Shown in pieces: positions 25,932 to 38,302 of a stretch of DNA of 64,000 nucleotides. The stretch covers positions 62,001 through 126,000 of the forward strand of contig NC_090116.1 in assembly GCF_023973825.1 (NCBI RefSeq), in the 5' to 3' direction. Position numbers and translations under genes: made by a program. This stretch comes from Plasmodium brasilianum (lineage: Eukaryota; Apicomplexa; Aconoidasida; Haemosporida; Plasmodiidae). Under the pieces are notes generated by a model. That model had not been told where the DNA came from and did no database searches. It was given only the letters and a program-made list of their open reading frames with translations. Position 1 is the first letter of the stretch. Every line of letters begins with the position of its first letter.

Positions 25932-28900
25932 GTTATAGATCTCTAATAATGCAATATATACAATAAAGAAAAAATAAACATCAAATTATACACATCTAAC
26001 AATAAAAAAATATCCCTTCTATAATTAATATTTATTCTTAAACAAATTAAATATATATCATATATTACTATATAGTCCAAGAATAAAATACCCAAAAATG
26101 TATTTTCCAAAAATTTTATAATTGATATTACTTATAAAAAATAAACTTTAAGTAAAATGACACAATTTAAATTCATTCATATATATTCACAAGATATAAA
26201 TAAATTACATATTAGAGTATTTAAACAAATTTATTTTTATTTGGAAATTTTGAATTTATTTACAGTATAGAATGTATAAAATATAGATATATATTATTAT
26301 TCTAGGTATTTCTAGAATAGTTACTATTTTTAAGTTTTCCTACTAATTATATTAATATAATATTTCGGAAAATCTAGTTATAATTGATAATAAATATTAA
26401 TTATTACAACAACGAAACAAACTTATTAGTAAATTAAAAAATATATATTTTGTGAAAACTTTTTCGTTTTACTATTTATAACACACTCTTATTTTTATAG
26501 CCTAAAATATATTTAAAAAATCAAATTTATTATATATCATTAAATATGTAAAAATATGTATTTTTTAAATTAAAATAATGAATTTATTTTTATTGGTGTA
26601 TAATAATATTTTTAGAATTATTATCTTTAATTATGCTAAATTTTTTATTGTTATTTGTAAGTGATGTGTTTTTAAATTATCTAATTATTTTTTTTTTTAA
26701 TTAAACACATATATTTAAGAGAAATGTATTTTAAAAACAAGTAGTATTTCTTGTATAAAATGTGTTAAAGATAGAAAATTATTGATTCATTAATATATTT
26801 TTTTAACTCTATCATTAATATGAATAAATATTTTTTTTTCCCAATTTATTTTTCCATAGATATTCAAATAATTTATATAAAAGAAAATCAAACTAACAAT
26901 GAGGTTACTTAACTAATGTTATAATTAACTCAGGTATCATTTAATTTATTCTTTATATATTTTATTACTCAAAATTATTGATGTGTTACATATAGTATTA
27001 CTAAAAATTAAGATTATGCTAATATATATGAAATTTCTTACAAGTACAATGAAACACAAAATAAAATTTTTCTATAGACATATGTATACTTTTTACAGAA
27101 AAGATTATAATTACGTAAAATATTATAACATTTAACATTAAAAAAAAAAAAAATGTACTAATAAATTAAAATTATTATTAACAAGTTAGTGAACTTTTAT
27201 ACTCATATTTATTCATATATTTCCCTTAATTTTTCTATCTCGTATTATGTTTATCCAGAAAAAGAGGAAATATTTAAGGTGTTCCATATGATGAGTAACA
27301 CATTTTAAAATATTCGAATTGTGTAATAATAAAAAAAAAAAATAACCTTATTTTTTTTTCTCAATTTGCTTATAGAGAATAAGGTTTTTAAGAAAATTAA
27401 ACTAATTCCATGTGAAAAGCACTCATATAAATTTAACCAAAAAGCATTTATATTATTCTTACACAATTAAGTCTTTTATTCAAAGAATAGCTGAATACTT
27501 AAATTAAAATATATTGAAGTGTATAGCATTAGTAAATGTATAGTTAATTATGTGTTAACTAACGTATATGTATAACGTGTATTTCTTTTACATAACATTA
27601 TATTTTTAAAAAGATTTTACAAATATTTAATAAAATTTTTAAACATTAATGGAAACTGCTTACATTTCTTCGTAAATTTAAGATCATAATATGCCTCTCT
27701 AAACAATCGAATAAAGAAAAAAAGCAAACTAGCACAAATACTTAAATGATTATCCATATATATATTGATGCTTTTGAAAAAATAAAATTAACTAAAAATT
27801 TATTTACATATTGTGTAAAGATTAATTAAATTTTATTATAAGAACATTAATAACTTTTATAAAGCATTTATTATTTAAGACAGAATGAAATTAGTACACG
27901 TTATATAATACTTTTTAATGTCAGATTAATATTTGTTCACAGACGTTATCACCTAATACTATCAGAAATTAAAAAGTATAATAACTACCTATTAAGAATT
28001 TTCTTTTATTATAGATATTTAATACTTAAAAAACAATTATTTATCTAAAAATTACATAAGTTACAAAAAAAATGATACATGAGCTGTAAGTCCTTCATTT
28101 AATTATAAAGCTACATATATTCTTAATTTGATGTCCTATTAATAATTCGTACAAAAAAACAAAATAATAATAGTTTTTATTGATAATTACATCTTAAACA
28201 ATAAAAACAATATAAAAATAATTTTATATGACATACATTTTGAAATATATATTCCTCATAATAATATATTTTAATGAATATTTGTTAAGCTTACATTTTT
28301 GCATAAAACATACACATTAACAAAAAGTAAACATGTAGATTTAGTTTTATTAAATGAAGAAAAACAATATACTTTTAAGTTTAAAATAACATATAATAAA
28401 TTCCTTTAAAAAGTTTTTCAATTAATTATTTACAACCATAAAAAAACTAAAAATATCGATTGTTAAAAATGTAAATTGTCTCATTACATGATTGTAGTTG
28501 TACTAAATAAAATTTGATATATCAAATTAAACGTACACATAGTTTATAATAAAAATTTACATAAGAACATATATTAATATAATTTTTTCAAATGTATTTC
28601 ACATTTTCTTGCGATTAATGATAAATATATATTTAATATCATTATGAAACAAAAAAAAAATATATACACGAGTATAGCAAGAGAGAATAATAAAATATCT
28701 CATAGGAAAACAATATAATAATAAAATAAATATAGAATAATACTACCTGTTATATATATTTCATACATATTTTTTTTTTATTTTCTCGTGTTAGCACATC
28801 AAGTAAATTATTTATTAAATATATTAAATGATACATTAATACAAGCAAGAATTTTTTTGAGAACATAATAACATTAAACATAGAGTACATCTTTACTATG

Positions 28901-28944
28901 TACATGAAAACATTTTATATGAAGACAATATATTATAAATAGAC
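25932..28944. other. AT-rich intergenic DNA, right copy of duplicated spacer
   Basis: No gene is supported. It is collinear with 1811-4918; the shared strings are listed under that entry. Confidence 0.55.
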
Positions 28945-29796
28945 TTAAATTTCTTTTTCTCCTACATAAATTAAATATTTCAGTAATTTTACCAACATAT
29001 AAATAAGATTGAAATACTAAATAACACTAACCATAATGCAATTTCTATTCCATTATTAGCTACTAATGAAGATAAACACTTAAATTTTCTCTGGTATATT
29101 AAAAATACGATTGTAATAATAACATAAAATAAATAATCTAAATACTTTTGAAAAAAATATTATAGGTAAAAAAAATAGAAAAGCTGCACTAATATATTCT
29201 GAAAGTTTTAAACTTTTTTTCTTGTTAAGGTCGATACAATTCCTATATTTATACATATGACTGAATCCTCTGTGTAATAGTTTTTTATAAAAATTATATA
29301 CTGTTGTAAATGGTTTACATATAATAGATGCTACTTTTTTAAATTATCTTTTACATGCAGCTCTTGAATTATTTTTGTCATTAGTTTCACATTTAATAGC
29401 GTATTCTGACTCAGAATTTTCTCCTTCATATTTTGTATCATTACCTCTGTTTGAAGGAAATATATTTGACCATCCTACCTTTTTTGTTGTATTCTAATGA
29501 TCTGACAATAAAATATCAATTCCAGGATCTAAAGTTATCTGTATACTGTTCTTAGAATTTAAAGATTTATCAAAAACACACTACAAAAAAATAAAATGTT
29601 TTAATTATTTACAATGTTATATATTTTGTTAATCATTGATACACTGTTATAATTATATATATATATAGAAAACATGAAGTATTAACGAATATAAAAAAAA
29701 TTTTCTGGTGCGTTATTTTTATAACATACTACAGAAATTAGAGCATAACCAAATAAAAAGAAATTTAGGAGTTATAACTAAATTAAAAAATTTCAT
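28945..29796 (-). pseudogene. Exported two-membrane-segment protein pseudogene, IYKYRKCT type, copy 3
   Basis: An exon 1 remnant (29725-29796) begins MKFFNLVITPKFLFIWL but its donor reads TTATAA with no GT. Exon 2 starts at 29580 after TTTGTAG. Its first frame reads CVFDKSLNSKNSIQITLDPG, a TAG after LLSDH, then KVGWSNIFPSNRGND, a TAA after AACKR, and ICKPFTTVYNFYKKLLHRGF with YKYRNC. A membrane segment follows. A frameshift then leads to IYMLVKLLKYLIYVGEKEI with a stop at 28945. This is the best-preserved of the three copies and shows the whole domain order. The position where copy 1 has RMLSD reads DILLSD here, so the export arginine is lost. I do not recognise a named family for the central module. 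Confidence 0.8.
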
Positions 29797-32700
29797 ATTT
29801 CAATTTGTGTTGGAATTATTTAATTTTATAATATATTTATATTGGTAAAAATTAACTGTATTTTCGCAAGTTACTAATAAACGGACATTTTCATGTTGAT
29901 TATAAAAATTTCTTACTCTTAAAAAAGTATTATATATCATTAATAAAATACAAATATAAACAGTAAAAAAGAAAAAATAATTATAATAATGCTTTAACCA
30001 ATAAATATAACAATGCTATTTATAAAGCAATGTAACATTAATTACGATATTTTTTGGTAAAGAAAATTTTATTAATAAATGATTAATATATATATTTTTT
30101 CCCTGATAGACAATTATATATTCATTTTATTTACACCTTTTATAAATAAAATAAAATTACTTTTTTGTTTTTTGTTTAATGATTTTATTTAATATATAAT
30201 TTAAAAAAATTATATATACTCTTAATCAGTACATTAAAATAAATATTACAAATATATATATTAATTTTTGTTTCTGTATTTCCTAACAACATAAATTTTT
30301 GAGCTTATTATATTTTTAAATATTATTTTATAATTAAAATATTTAAATTATTATATGGAATATAACAGAAAAGATAAAATTAAAAAGAATAAGAAAACCA
30401 TAATTTTTTTTTTGTAGCACAAATTTAACGTAACATGTAAAATATACTTATAATATGTTGAACATTTACATAATATCCCTTAAAAGATACATTATAGAAT
30501 TTATTTATTTAAAACATTTATATATTTAAAAAAGGGAAATTCAAAATATCTCTTTTATATTTTTTTATATAATTATTGTAAATATGGCATTATAGTTACT
30601 ATATAATTTAAATAAATATATTTGATTTTTTATTAACAATCGCGAATAATTTATATAAAAAGAATTCATTTTTTTATCCTTTTCTTTTTTTTTTTTTTTA
30701 TATAATAAAAATTTTTAATTAGGAGAAGTGTATTAATAATGAAAAATAAATATAAATGTACAAATAAATTTAATTAAAAATTACCTTTAGTAATTATGAT
30801 AATTTTAAAAATATTTTTAAACAAAATAACTTAGATAAAAAAATATAGTTTCGAAATATGAATGTATTATGCATATAATAGTATATAAAAAAATTTAAGA
30901 AAAATTTTGAAGTTTTAATTTTTTTTATGAATATTTTATATATGACATGAATGAATATTTATTTTTTAATAACTTATAAACAAGTACTACTGAAAATATT
31001 GATTAAAATATCTATTTTATGAAACTAATATAAATGAAATAAATTAGTTTTTTTTTTGGAAATATACTTTTAGAATCATAACAATATATATGAAAATATC
31101 TGTGTTTTTTACTCTTTGTTAAAATTAGTACCTAGTTTATTATAAAAAATATATTTAATTAAATATATTACTTTAACTAAATAAATAATATTATGCTACT
31201 AATTTTTCTAAGCAGCTACTCTTCTAAAAAATAATAAATTCAATGTAAATAAAAAAATATTAATATATTTTTCCATATATCATATATTACTCTATAACAT
31301 TTCATAAAAGTGAGATTATTTTCTTATTTCATCCATTTATAGAAATATCATACGTATAATTATAAATATATTTGATAAGATGCTATTTCATGGACATTTA
31401 ATGTATCTATTACTTAAATATCTCTTATATTCTCATATATTACAAATTATTGTTTATATAGACAATATAACAGAACATCATAATAATTAATATTATAGCA
31501 TAAAAAGAATTTCCCATGATATGTGTTATATAAACTTATATTCTCCTATATCATTAATATTTATACATTCTCATTTAACTAATTTCCATCGTCATATTTA
31601 TCATTATTTGTTTTCTCCACAATTATATTTTTAATGATACATTCATTAAGACTACTTATGATAATCTAAATTAATTAAATATATTAAGCCAAATCAAAAT
31701 ATCATCTGTATATATTTTTTATTTTTAGATAAAACATATAATTTGATCTTAATTACATATTTATATCATATATAATTTTTATTATTATAAATATATATTT
31801 CTATGTATTTTATGTATGTACGTAAATTTATGAATTCATATATTTATTTATTAAAACACTCTAATATTTTATGACTTCTTGTATTAATAAATTTATTTTT
31901 AATTATAATATATTTTGAACATGAGTTTCATAATAATAGTATATTTTTCTTCTAATTGGTAAGGTTCCTAATGTTATACAATATTGTGGTATATGACTTT
32001 ATTTATTTCAGTATTTCGTTTAAATATAGTTGATATCGTACTATATATATTTTCATTTAATACTTTTTTCCCTCACAGTTTCGTTAATTAACAATATCTC
32101 AATGATCCTTACTATAAAAATATAATGTCTTTTCAACTGTTCTTTTACTATTAATAGGTCTAAAAAAACATTTCAGCTAAAACTTATATATTTCAGTTAA
32201 TAGCAAAAATAAAGGGAAATTCCACTTCTATATGTATGTCTTTTTAAAATTCCCTCTTTTTTATTTTACTTTAGTACTTTATAGAGGTTTATATTTTTTA
32301 ATTAATCTGCAATATTCAAAATTTATTTAACCAATTCATATAGTATTCAACTTTATATATATTTAACTAATAAAAAGTTAAAAATAAAAAAAGAAGAAAA
32401 GTTAAAATAATAAAGCTCCTATCATGAATTGTATAATGTAATATATATGCAGAGCAAAATGTAGAAAAAACATAAATAAAATAAAGAACTTATTTACTAA
32501 ATATTAAGTCATTCTGTATACCCAAATATTAATTATGGAACTCCTTAAAAAAGCAATTAAATACAAAACAAATGTAACATTCTATAGTACACTGTATAAT
32601 GGAACCTAATATTATCCAAAAGCTCTAATGTATAATAATGCATATATATAATAATGTTTATAATTCAATAATAAAATCCAGCGGAATAAGATTATTAAAA

Positions 32701-33026
32701 TAAACAAAAATGCTGTATGTGTTTCGCTTTTTAATATTTAAAATGTTATAAATATTTTATATCTTTATGTGCCTTACAAAAAAATTTTATTACTAAATAA
32801 ACAAATTATTTTTTAATAATCGAAAGACAACGAAGCAGAATAAATAAAAACTTATAGTCAAATATATTATTCGGAACTACTCATATGATCTAATTAATTA
32901 AATATCATTGATTTTTTTTTTTTTAAACTTATTCTTAATAAAATTAATTTATTTTGTACGAAAAAAAAAATATATATGTAATAGTGATATAGATCCAGCT
33001 AATAATTCAGTTGTTATTTATATACA

Positions 33027-33047
33027 ATATATATATATATATATATA
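33027..33047. repeat. (AT)n microsatellite
   Basis: About ten uninterrupted AT units. Confidence 0.9.
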
Positions 33048-33379
33048 ACAACACATTTACATTCATCCACCTCATTTCTTCATGTGGAAAACAGGAAATG
33101 TTTACACTTAATTGAAAAAAAATTATTAAACATTTTTTTAATTAAGTCAGAAAATAGTAATTTAATAATAGTAAAGACAAAGTATAAGCAAGAATATTTT
33201 TTACAGCTACTAATACAAAGTGTCACATATGTCAAAAAAAAATATATAAATTGTGCTTTTATGTGTTCATTTTATGTTATATACATATATTTTTCAAATA
33301 ATTCATTTTATTTACCGAAATATATATATGAAACACTGTTTTATGTTATTCTTAAAAAATATTTTAAGATAAAGTGACA

Positions 33380-33410
33380 AAAACATTTAAATATTCAAAT
33401 TAACAAAAAG
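33380..33410 (-). other. Shared 3' flank box, copy 4
   Basis: The plus-strand core reads atattcaaattaacaaaaag. It lies about 130-160 bases past the stop of the intact gene ending at 33542. Confidence 0.45.
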
Positions 33411-33541
33411 TTAAGTGTACATTTGTACTCTCGTAAATCAAAAAAACTTGTCTCCCATAGGTAGATCTATGAAATCTATAAAGTTATAGAATTTTTAGTT
33501 CTTTGTATATATAAATTAAAAAATTTTAGATTTTAATTGTT

Positions 33542-34411
33542 CTAAAAGTGTATTGTACTTAAAGAAGTATGTGCTTTATGATGCATCTCACTTTTCATTT
33601 GTGTCAACTTTTCATGTTTTACAGCTTTTCTGCAGATACAAAAAATACCTAATAAAAATAAAATCCAAAATATGAGAAGTGATCGTAAAAGAAACGGAAA
33701 AACCTTCTTTACATCCCCTGTATATTCAACAGTACCTTCAATTAATGCTGCTACCGTAATTAATATTGCAAGTGCTAAATGCAAGATAAATAAAAAATTA
33801 AAAAGAACTCCTTTTCTATCTATAAATTTTCTTAAAAACTTAAAACGAGTTCTTACAACTCCCCTAACTTTCTTTAGATAATTTTTATTCTTTAGTGTAC
33901 CTTTATCAGAATATGTAATTCCTTCGGTGTGGGCAGAAGATTTAACATCCATAGCTTGTTCAAGTACTCCTTTATTATTTAATGAACTTTTACATTGTTT
34001 TTTATTTTTTCCTTTGGTTCCCTTTTTATTATTAGATATATCTTTTATTTCATACACTCCAATATTTGGTATACCTCCTTTCATCCTTTCAATATTAGAA
34101 ATCCTTTCGTTTTTATGAACTTCTACTAACCCATAAGTTCTAATATCCGATATTCTATAATCATCGTGTTTTTTATGGAAATTTTTATTAACGTTACTCT
34201 GAAAAAACCAAGTATTCTTTATTTAAAGAAACAAGTAATATAATACTAAAAACAAGTATGATTAATAAAAAAAAGATACTATAAAAATGAATAATAAAAG
34301 TGTCTATATTGAATATTGCCATACCACTTTACTACATAAAATGACATACTCATTTAAAAGGATAAACTTATAAACTTTAATAAAAAAGAATAGCCAAATT
34401 TTCTCTTTCAT
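33542..34411 (-). CDS. Plasmodium exported protein, two membrane segments (intact)
   Basis: Exon 1 (34325-34411) encodes 29 residues, MKEKIWLFFFIKVYKFILL and on; an in-frame ATG nine bases upstream (34420) is possible, but the 29-codon length matches the paralogues. The donor is GTATGG. Exon 2 (33542-34198) follows TTTTTTCAG in phase 0, giving 247 residues. The usual RTYRLL motif reads RTYGLVEVHKNE here, so the export arginine spacing is lost or altered. A basic, polar middle (NNKKGTKGKNKKQ) precedes FKFLRKFIDRKG, then helices at about residues 159-182 and 196-218 and a tail rich in H, S and T. It belongs with the gene at 12055-12924 (shared FKFL/FNFL segment before helix 1). Export is inferred from the family only. 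Confidence 0.84.
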
Positions 34412-34484
34412 ACTGTACATTATTAATATTCTAATATATCCTGTTATGAACAAATTAATAATAATATAACATCCTTTTAATGAC

Positions 34485-34496
34485 AAAGGATACTAT
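34485..34496 (-). promoter_or_regulatory. Conserved upstream box, copy 2
   Basis: The string aaaggatactat lies about 75-85 bases upstream of the ATG at 34411. It matches the boxes at 12998 and 43876 in both sequence and distance. Confidence 0.4.
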
Positions 34497-37170
34497 ATTT
34501 TTGTTTTATTTTTTTATTACATTTTCGTAAAAAAATTAATAATATATATATTAGTATAATACATTTTGCAACTTAGAAAATGTAAATAAACTCTAAAATT
34601 TTATTATTAAATTTTAACCTTTATAATATAATTTATAAAGAAAATAAACTTTAACTAGCATAAAACAATATGAATTCATTTTTGAATATTTTTAATACAT
34701 AAATTATTTATTTTGTATCGAATATTAATTAATTATTTTAGGAATCCTTTTCAAAATAAAATAAAAAACAAAACATATGATTCCTTAGTATATGAAAATA
34801 CTCAGATTAAATAAAATATAAAATGTATAGCAAATTAATAATGCATTATTCTGTATAAAGTATGAAATAATTGAAAACTTTAATTATGTTTTCTCATTAA
34901 TAATTATTTTTTCTTAAATATTATAGTTCGTAACAAACGATTATTATTCATAAAAAATATTAATTATCATGACAATATAAAAATCGTAATAATAAACTAA
35001 AAAAAATATTTTTGAAATTTTTTTGTTAATTATAAAACTTTTATTTTTTATTTGTTGTATATTTAAGAAATAATATTTATAAGATTATGTCTAATATGCG
35101 AAAAAATATATTTTTTAGATGCAAAAAAAAAAAAAAAAATTCTTATATTTGTATAATAATTTTTTAAAAATATAATTCACAATTGAGTTCTATTTATAAC
35201 ATCACTTCTAAGTGAAATATTTTAAAATTTTTTTACTTTTATATATACAAATTTTTTAATAAAATGTATACTTTTAGAAAAGATATTAATCAAATTTAAA
35301 AAAAAAAAATGTACAGAAATTTATATTATTTATTTACGTTTATTTATGTTAATTTCATTTACAATCTAGCATTTTTAATATAGCTCATTTAGTTATAATT
35401 TTTCGGACATTTTGTTCATATCATTTTGTACTCATATAATATTTCTGTACAGTATAGTTTAACACATTTAATATTTTATAACAATCAAAATATACTATTA
35501 AATATATTATGAACAATACACTTACGACATAAAAAAATCCATCTAACAATTTTTTTTATAAATACAAATTTTTTGTTTTGGCAACATGCATGATTTGTAA
35601 ACATTTTTGTAAGCCTTTCTTTTAAAAAATAAATCAGAATTCTGCTAAATTATTTATTTTTTCCCTAAATTTATATATAGTGTACAAATAGTTTATTTAT
35701 ATAGCAATAAATTTAATTTATTCCACAGTAAATATATATACAGTTATGGAATTGTTTTGTTATATATATACATGTATATATACATATATACCTTAATGAC
35801 GTTTACACACATTTCGAATTAGGTCTTATTTATATTTAATATATAATATTGATATAAGTGCATAATAATAAAGCAAATTAAATATAAAATAATATTAAGC
35901 TTTAGTTTATATTGTATTATGTTCATATGTACATTATATGCACAATACATTGTCCAAAAAAAAACATGATATTTATATATATATTGAATTATTGTGGATT
36001 ATAATAAATTTCTATTATATAATGAATTTAATTTATTACAAAGAAAAACCTAATTTCTTGCACCTTTAAAAAAAAAGTGTTCGAAATTATTTCGTCTTTT
36101 ATAATTTAATATATAAATTATAAGTTATACCTTTTCTAAAATATTGTTCCCACAGCACAATTTCTACAAAATATCTTCTCACCTATGATGAAAAATGTAT
36201 TTGATTATATAATAGTCATTAAAATAACTGTATAAGACAAGATTGCAATCATTTTTGCATTTGCATGCAAAAAGGTACCATTTTAAAATTTTGTTAACGA
36301 TAACCACCATAATACTAAATATAAATAAATCCAGCTTTCCGTAAAATCTACTTTCATCGGTGTTAATCACAAGAACAAGGATGCTCATGTTACCTGGATA
36401 GAATTTATCTATTAATTTCCAATAATTACATTATTTTTTTTTACAGGAGTTTTCTAATTTTTTTTTTTGCTAACACTATAATTTATTCTAATTAAAAATG
36501 AGAATGCATGTCTACAATCCCTCTATTTTACTACTACATAAAATTACTATTTTTCAGTAGTTGTTTATTTACAAATATTCATTCTTTCTAAAAACTGATT
36601 TACTTCATACAATTTTATCTATTGTATTCATTAAGAAAAAAAGTAAATGCATGGATACAACTAAATGAACAAAATAAACAAATATTGATAAATGATTTTT
36701 CGTGTAATCAGACACATTCTAATAACTAGCGATGTTGTATAACATATAATGCTGCACAAAATTATAATTTATAAATTGTTATTAGATAATATATTTGTTC
36801 ATATGATATACGGGCATGAACAAATTAATTAAAGGGTATTTTAAAAAAATATCAAACAAAATTAAATGTCAGAATAAAAATTTTGACCGACATAATTACA
36901 AGAGTAGTAATATACGAATGAGTATAATTCTAACAGAACCATAAAAGGTTTATATAAAAGATACTAGGTAACATGTTTAAGAACCTTAAAAAAATATATA
37001 TAAAATTAAAGAATAATTATTTTATTTAAGTTTATACATTATGAAGAAGATATAAAGAAAATATAAAATTACATTCAAATTAAGTACATAACAATATTAA
37101 TATCATTACTCAAGTTTAACATGGGGCATATAATATTTATTATAAGAAATCATCCACATAATAGATATAC

Positions 37171-37182
<12 letters not shown>

Positions 37183-37201
<19 letters not shown>

Positions 37202-37206
37202 TATAT
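37183..37206. repeat. (AT)n microsatellite
   Basis: About twelve uninterrupted AT units. Confidence 0.9.
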
Positions 37207-38167
37207 GTAAGTACAATTCAATGAATATATAGGTAAAACATTATAACTATTTATACTGAAAAATGAAACGATTAATGTATTTTCTAAAATCTAATAATAA
37301 TAAAAATATTGCATATATTAATATTGAATTGAAACAAATATAATAATTTTTATAATATAATAATTAATTTGACATATATAGGATAAAATATGCAATCAAA
37401 TTTTGAAAAATCAGCGTTAGAACTGTAGAGTATAATATTATACATATTATATATGGAACTAAAAAACGTAATTCTATAGAATTAAACGATATGAAATGAA
37501 TATAAAAATATTAGCACGTATATTACATTATGACAATTTGATAAATATAATTTATTCCATATTATGTGCAACAAAATGTACAAGTTCTCTATATAGTATT
37601 ATAAGACTCAATACTTACCTGTGTAAATAAAAGAATAAACATAAAATATTTTTATTATCAAAAATAAATTTTCCAATTTTTTTTGAAGGTATTTTAGTAT
37701 TTAAGGACGTATTTTCTATTATAATAAATACATAATTATGCAATTTAGTATGAAATAATATTCACTATAATTTAAATGTGTGTGCCTTTTTTTAATAATA
37801 TATACTATAGTTCTTTGGGAATTTATACATATTAAATAAAAAAATAAAAATATATAATATGTTGCTGAACTATTTTTTCTTAAATAAAAGTACTTTTAAT
37901 TATATTTCTTTTTTTTTCTGTGATACATTTTAAGTTTGCAACATTTCTATTTGTTTATATTATGTTAGTAATTTACATAATGTACAAAATAATTATAATA
38001 TTATTCGTTATTTTTTTAATAAATAATATATTTATTAAACTATAGAAAAAACTTAAGCATTTAATATTAATTTTATATCACTTTTAAATAAATCTATTGT
38101 ATAAACTACAGTATAAAGCTTTAGTTTTTATAATATATTAAAACAAAATAATAAAAAATAAACAAAA

Positions 38168-38302
38168 AAGAATACATGAAAAAAAAAAAAATACACGAAG
38201 AAAAAAGAAAATACACGAAAAAAAAAAAAAATACACGAAAAAAAAAAAAAAAATACACGAAAAAAAATAATACAAGAAAAAAAAGAAATACATAAAAGAA
38301 AA
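38168..38302. repeat. A-rich minisatellite, unit about 17-22 bp
   Basis: Seven tandem units, each a poly(A) run followed by an anchor tacacga or a variant (tacatga, tacaaga, tacataa). Anchors start at 38173, 38192, 38212, 38232, 38254, 38271 and 38289. The 68-codon minus-strand frame over it, rich in F and S, is an artefact of the repeat. Confidence 0.88.

Larger units (their letters stand above)
29797..33541. other. AT-rich intergenic DNA
   Basis: No gene is supported. The string ctcttctaaaaaataata at 31220 marks homology with 7211 and 9738. A 97-codon plus-strand frame at 33084-33377 starts with GTG, is low in complexity and crosses duplicated flank, so it is not called. Confidence 0.55.
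24700..34510. repeat. Right copy of a large segmental duplication
   Basis: This is the partner of 600-13010: the same gene order and orientation, with matched spacing between loci and shared short strings. For example tgtgccttaca lies 773 bases past the last gene here and 789 bases past it in the left copy. In this copy two of three loci are intact, while in the left copy no locus is plainly intact. Ends are approximate. Confidence 0.65.

Noticed and set aside
33084..33377. 97-codon plus-strand open frame
   Set aside because: It starts with GTG, which is not used as a nuclear start in Plasmodium, and shows only background composition.
38168..38302. Regular repeat considered as a CRISPR array
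   Set aside because: The units are poly(A) with a short anchor and no unique spacers, and the organism is a eukaryote.
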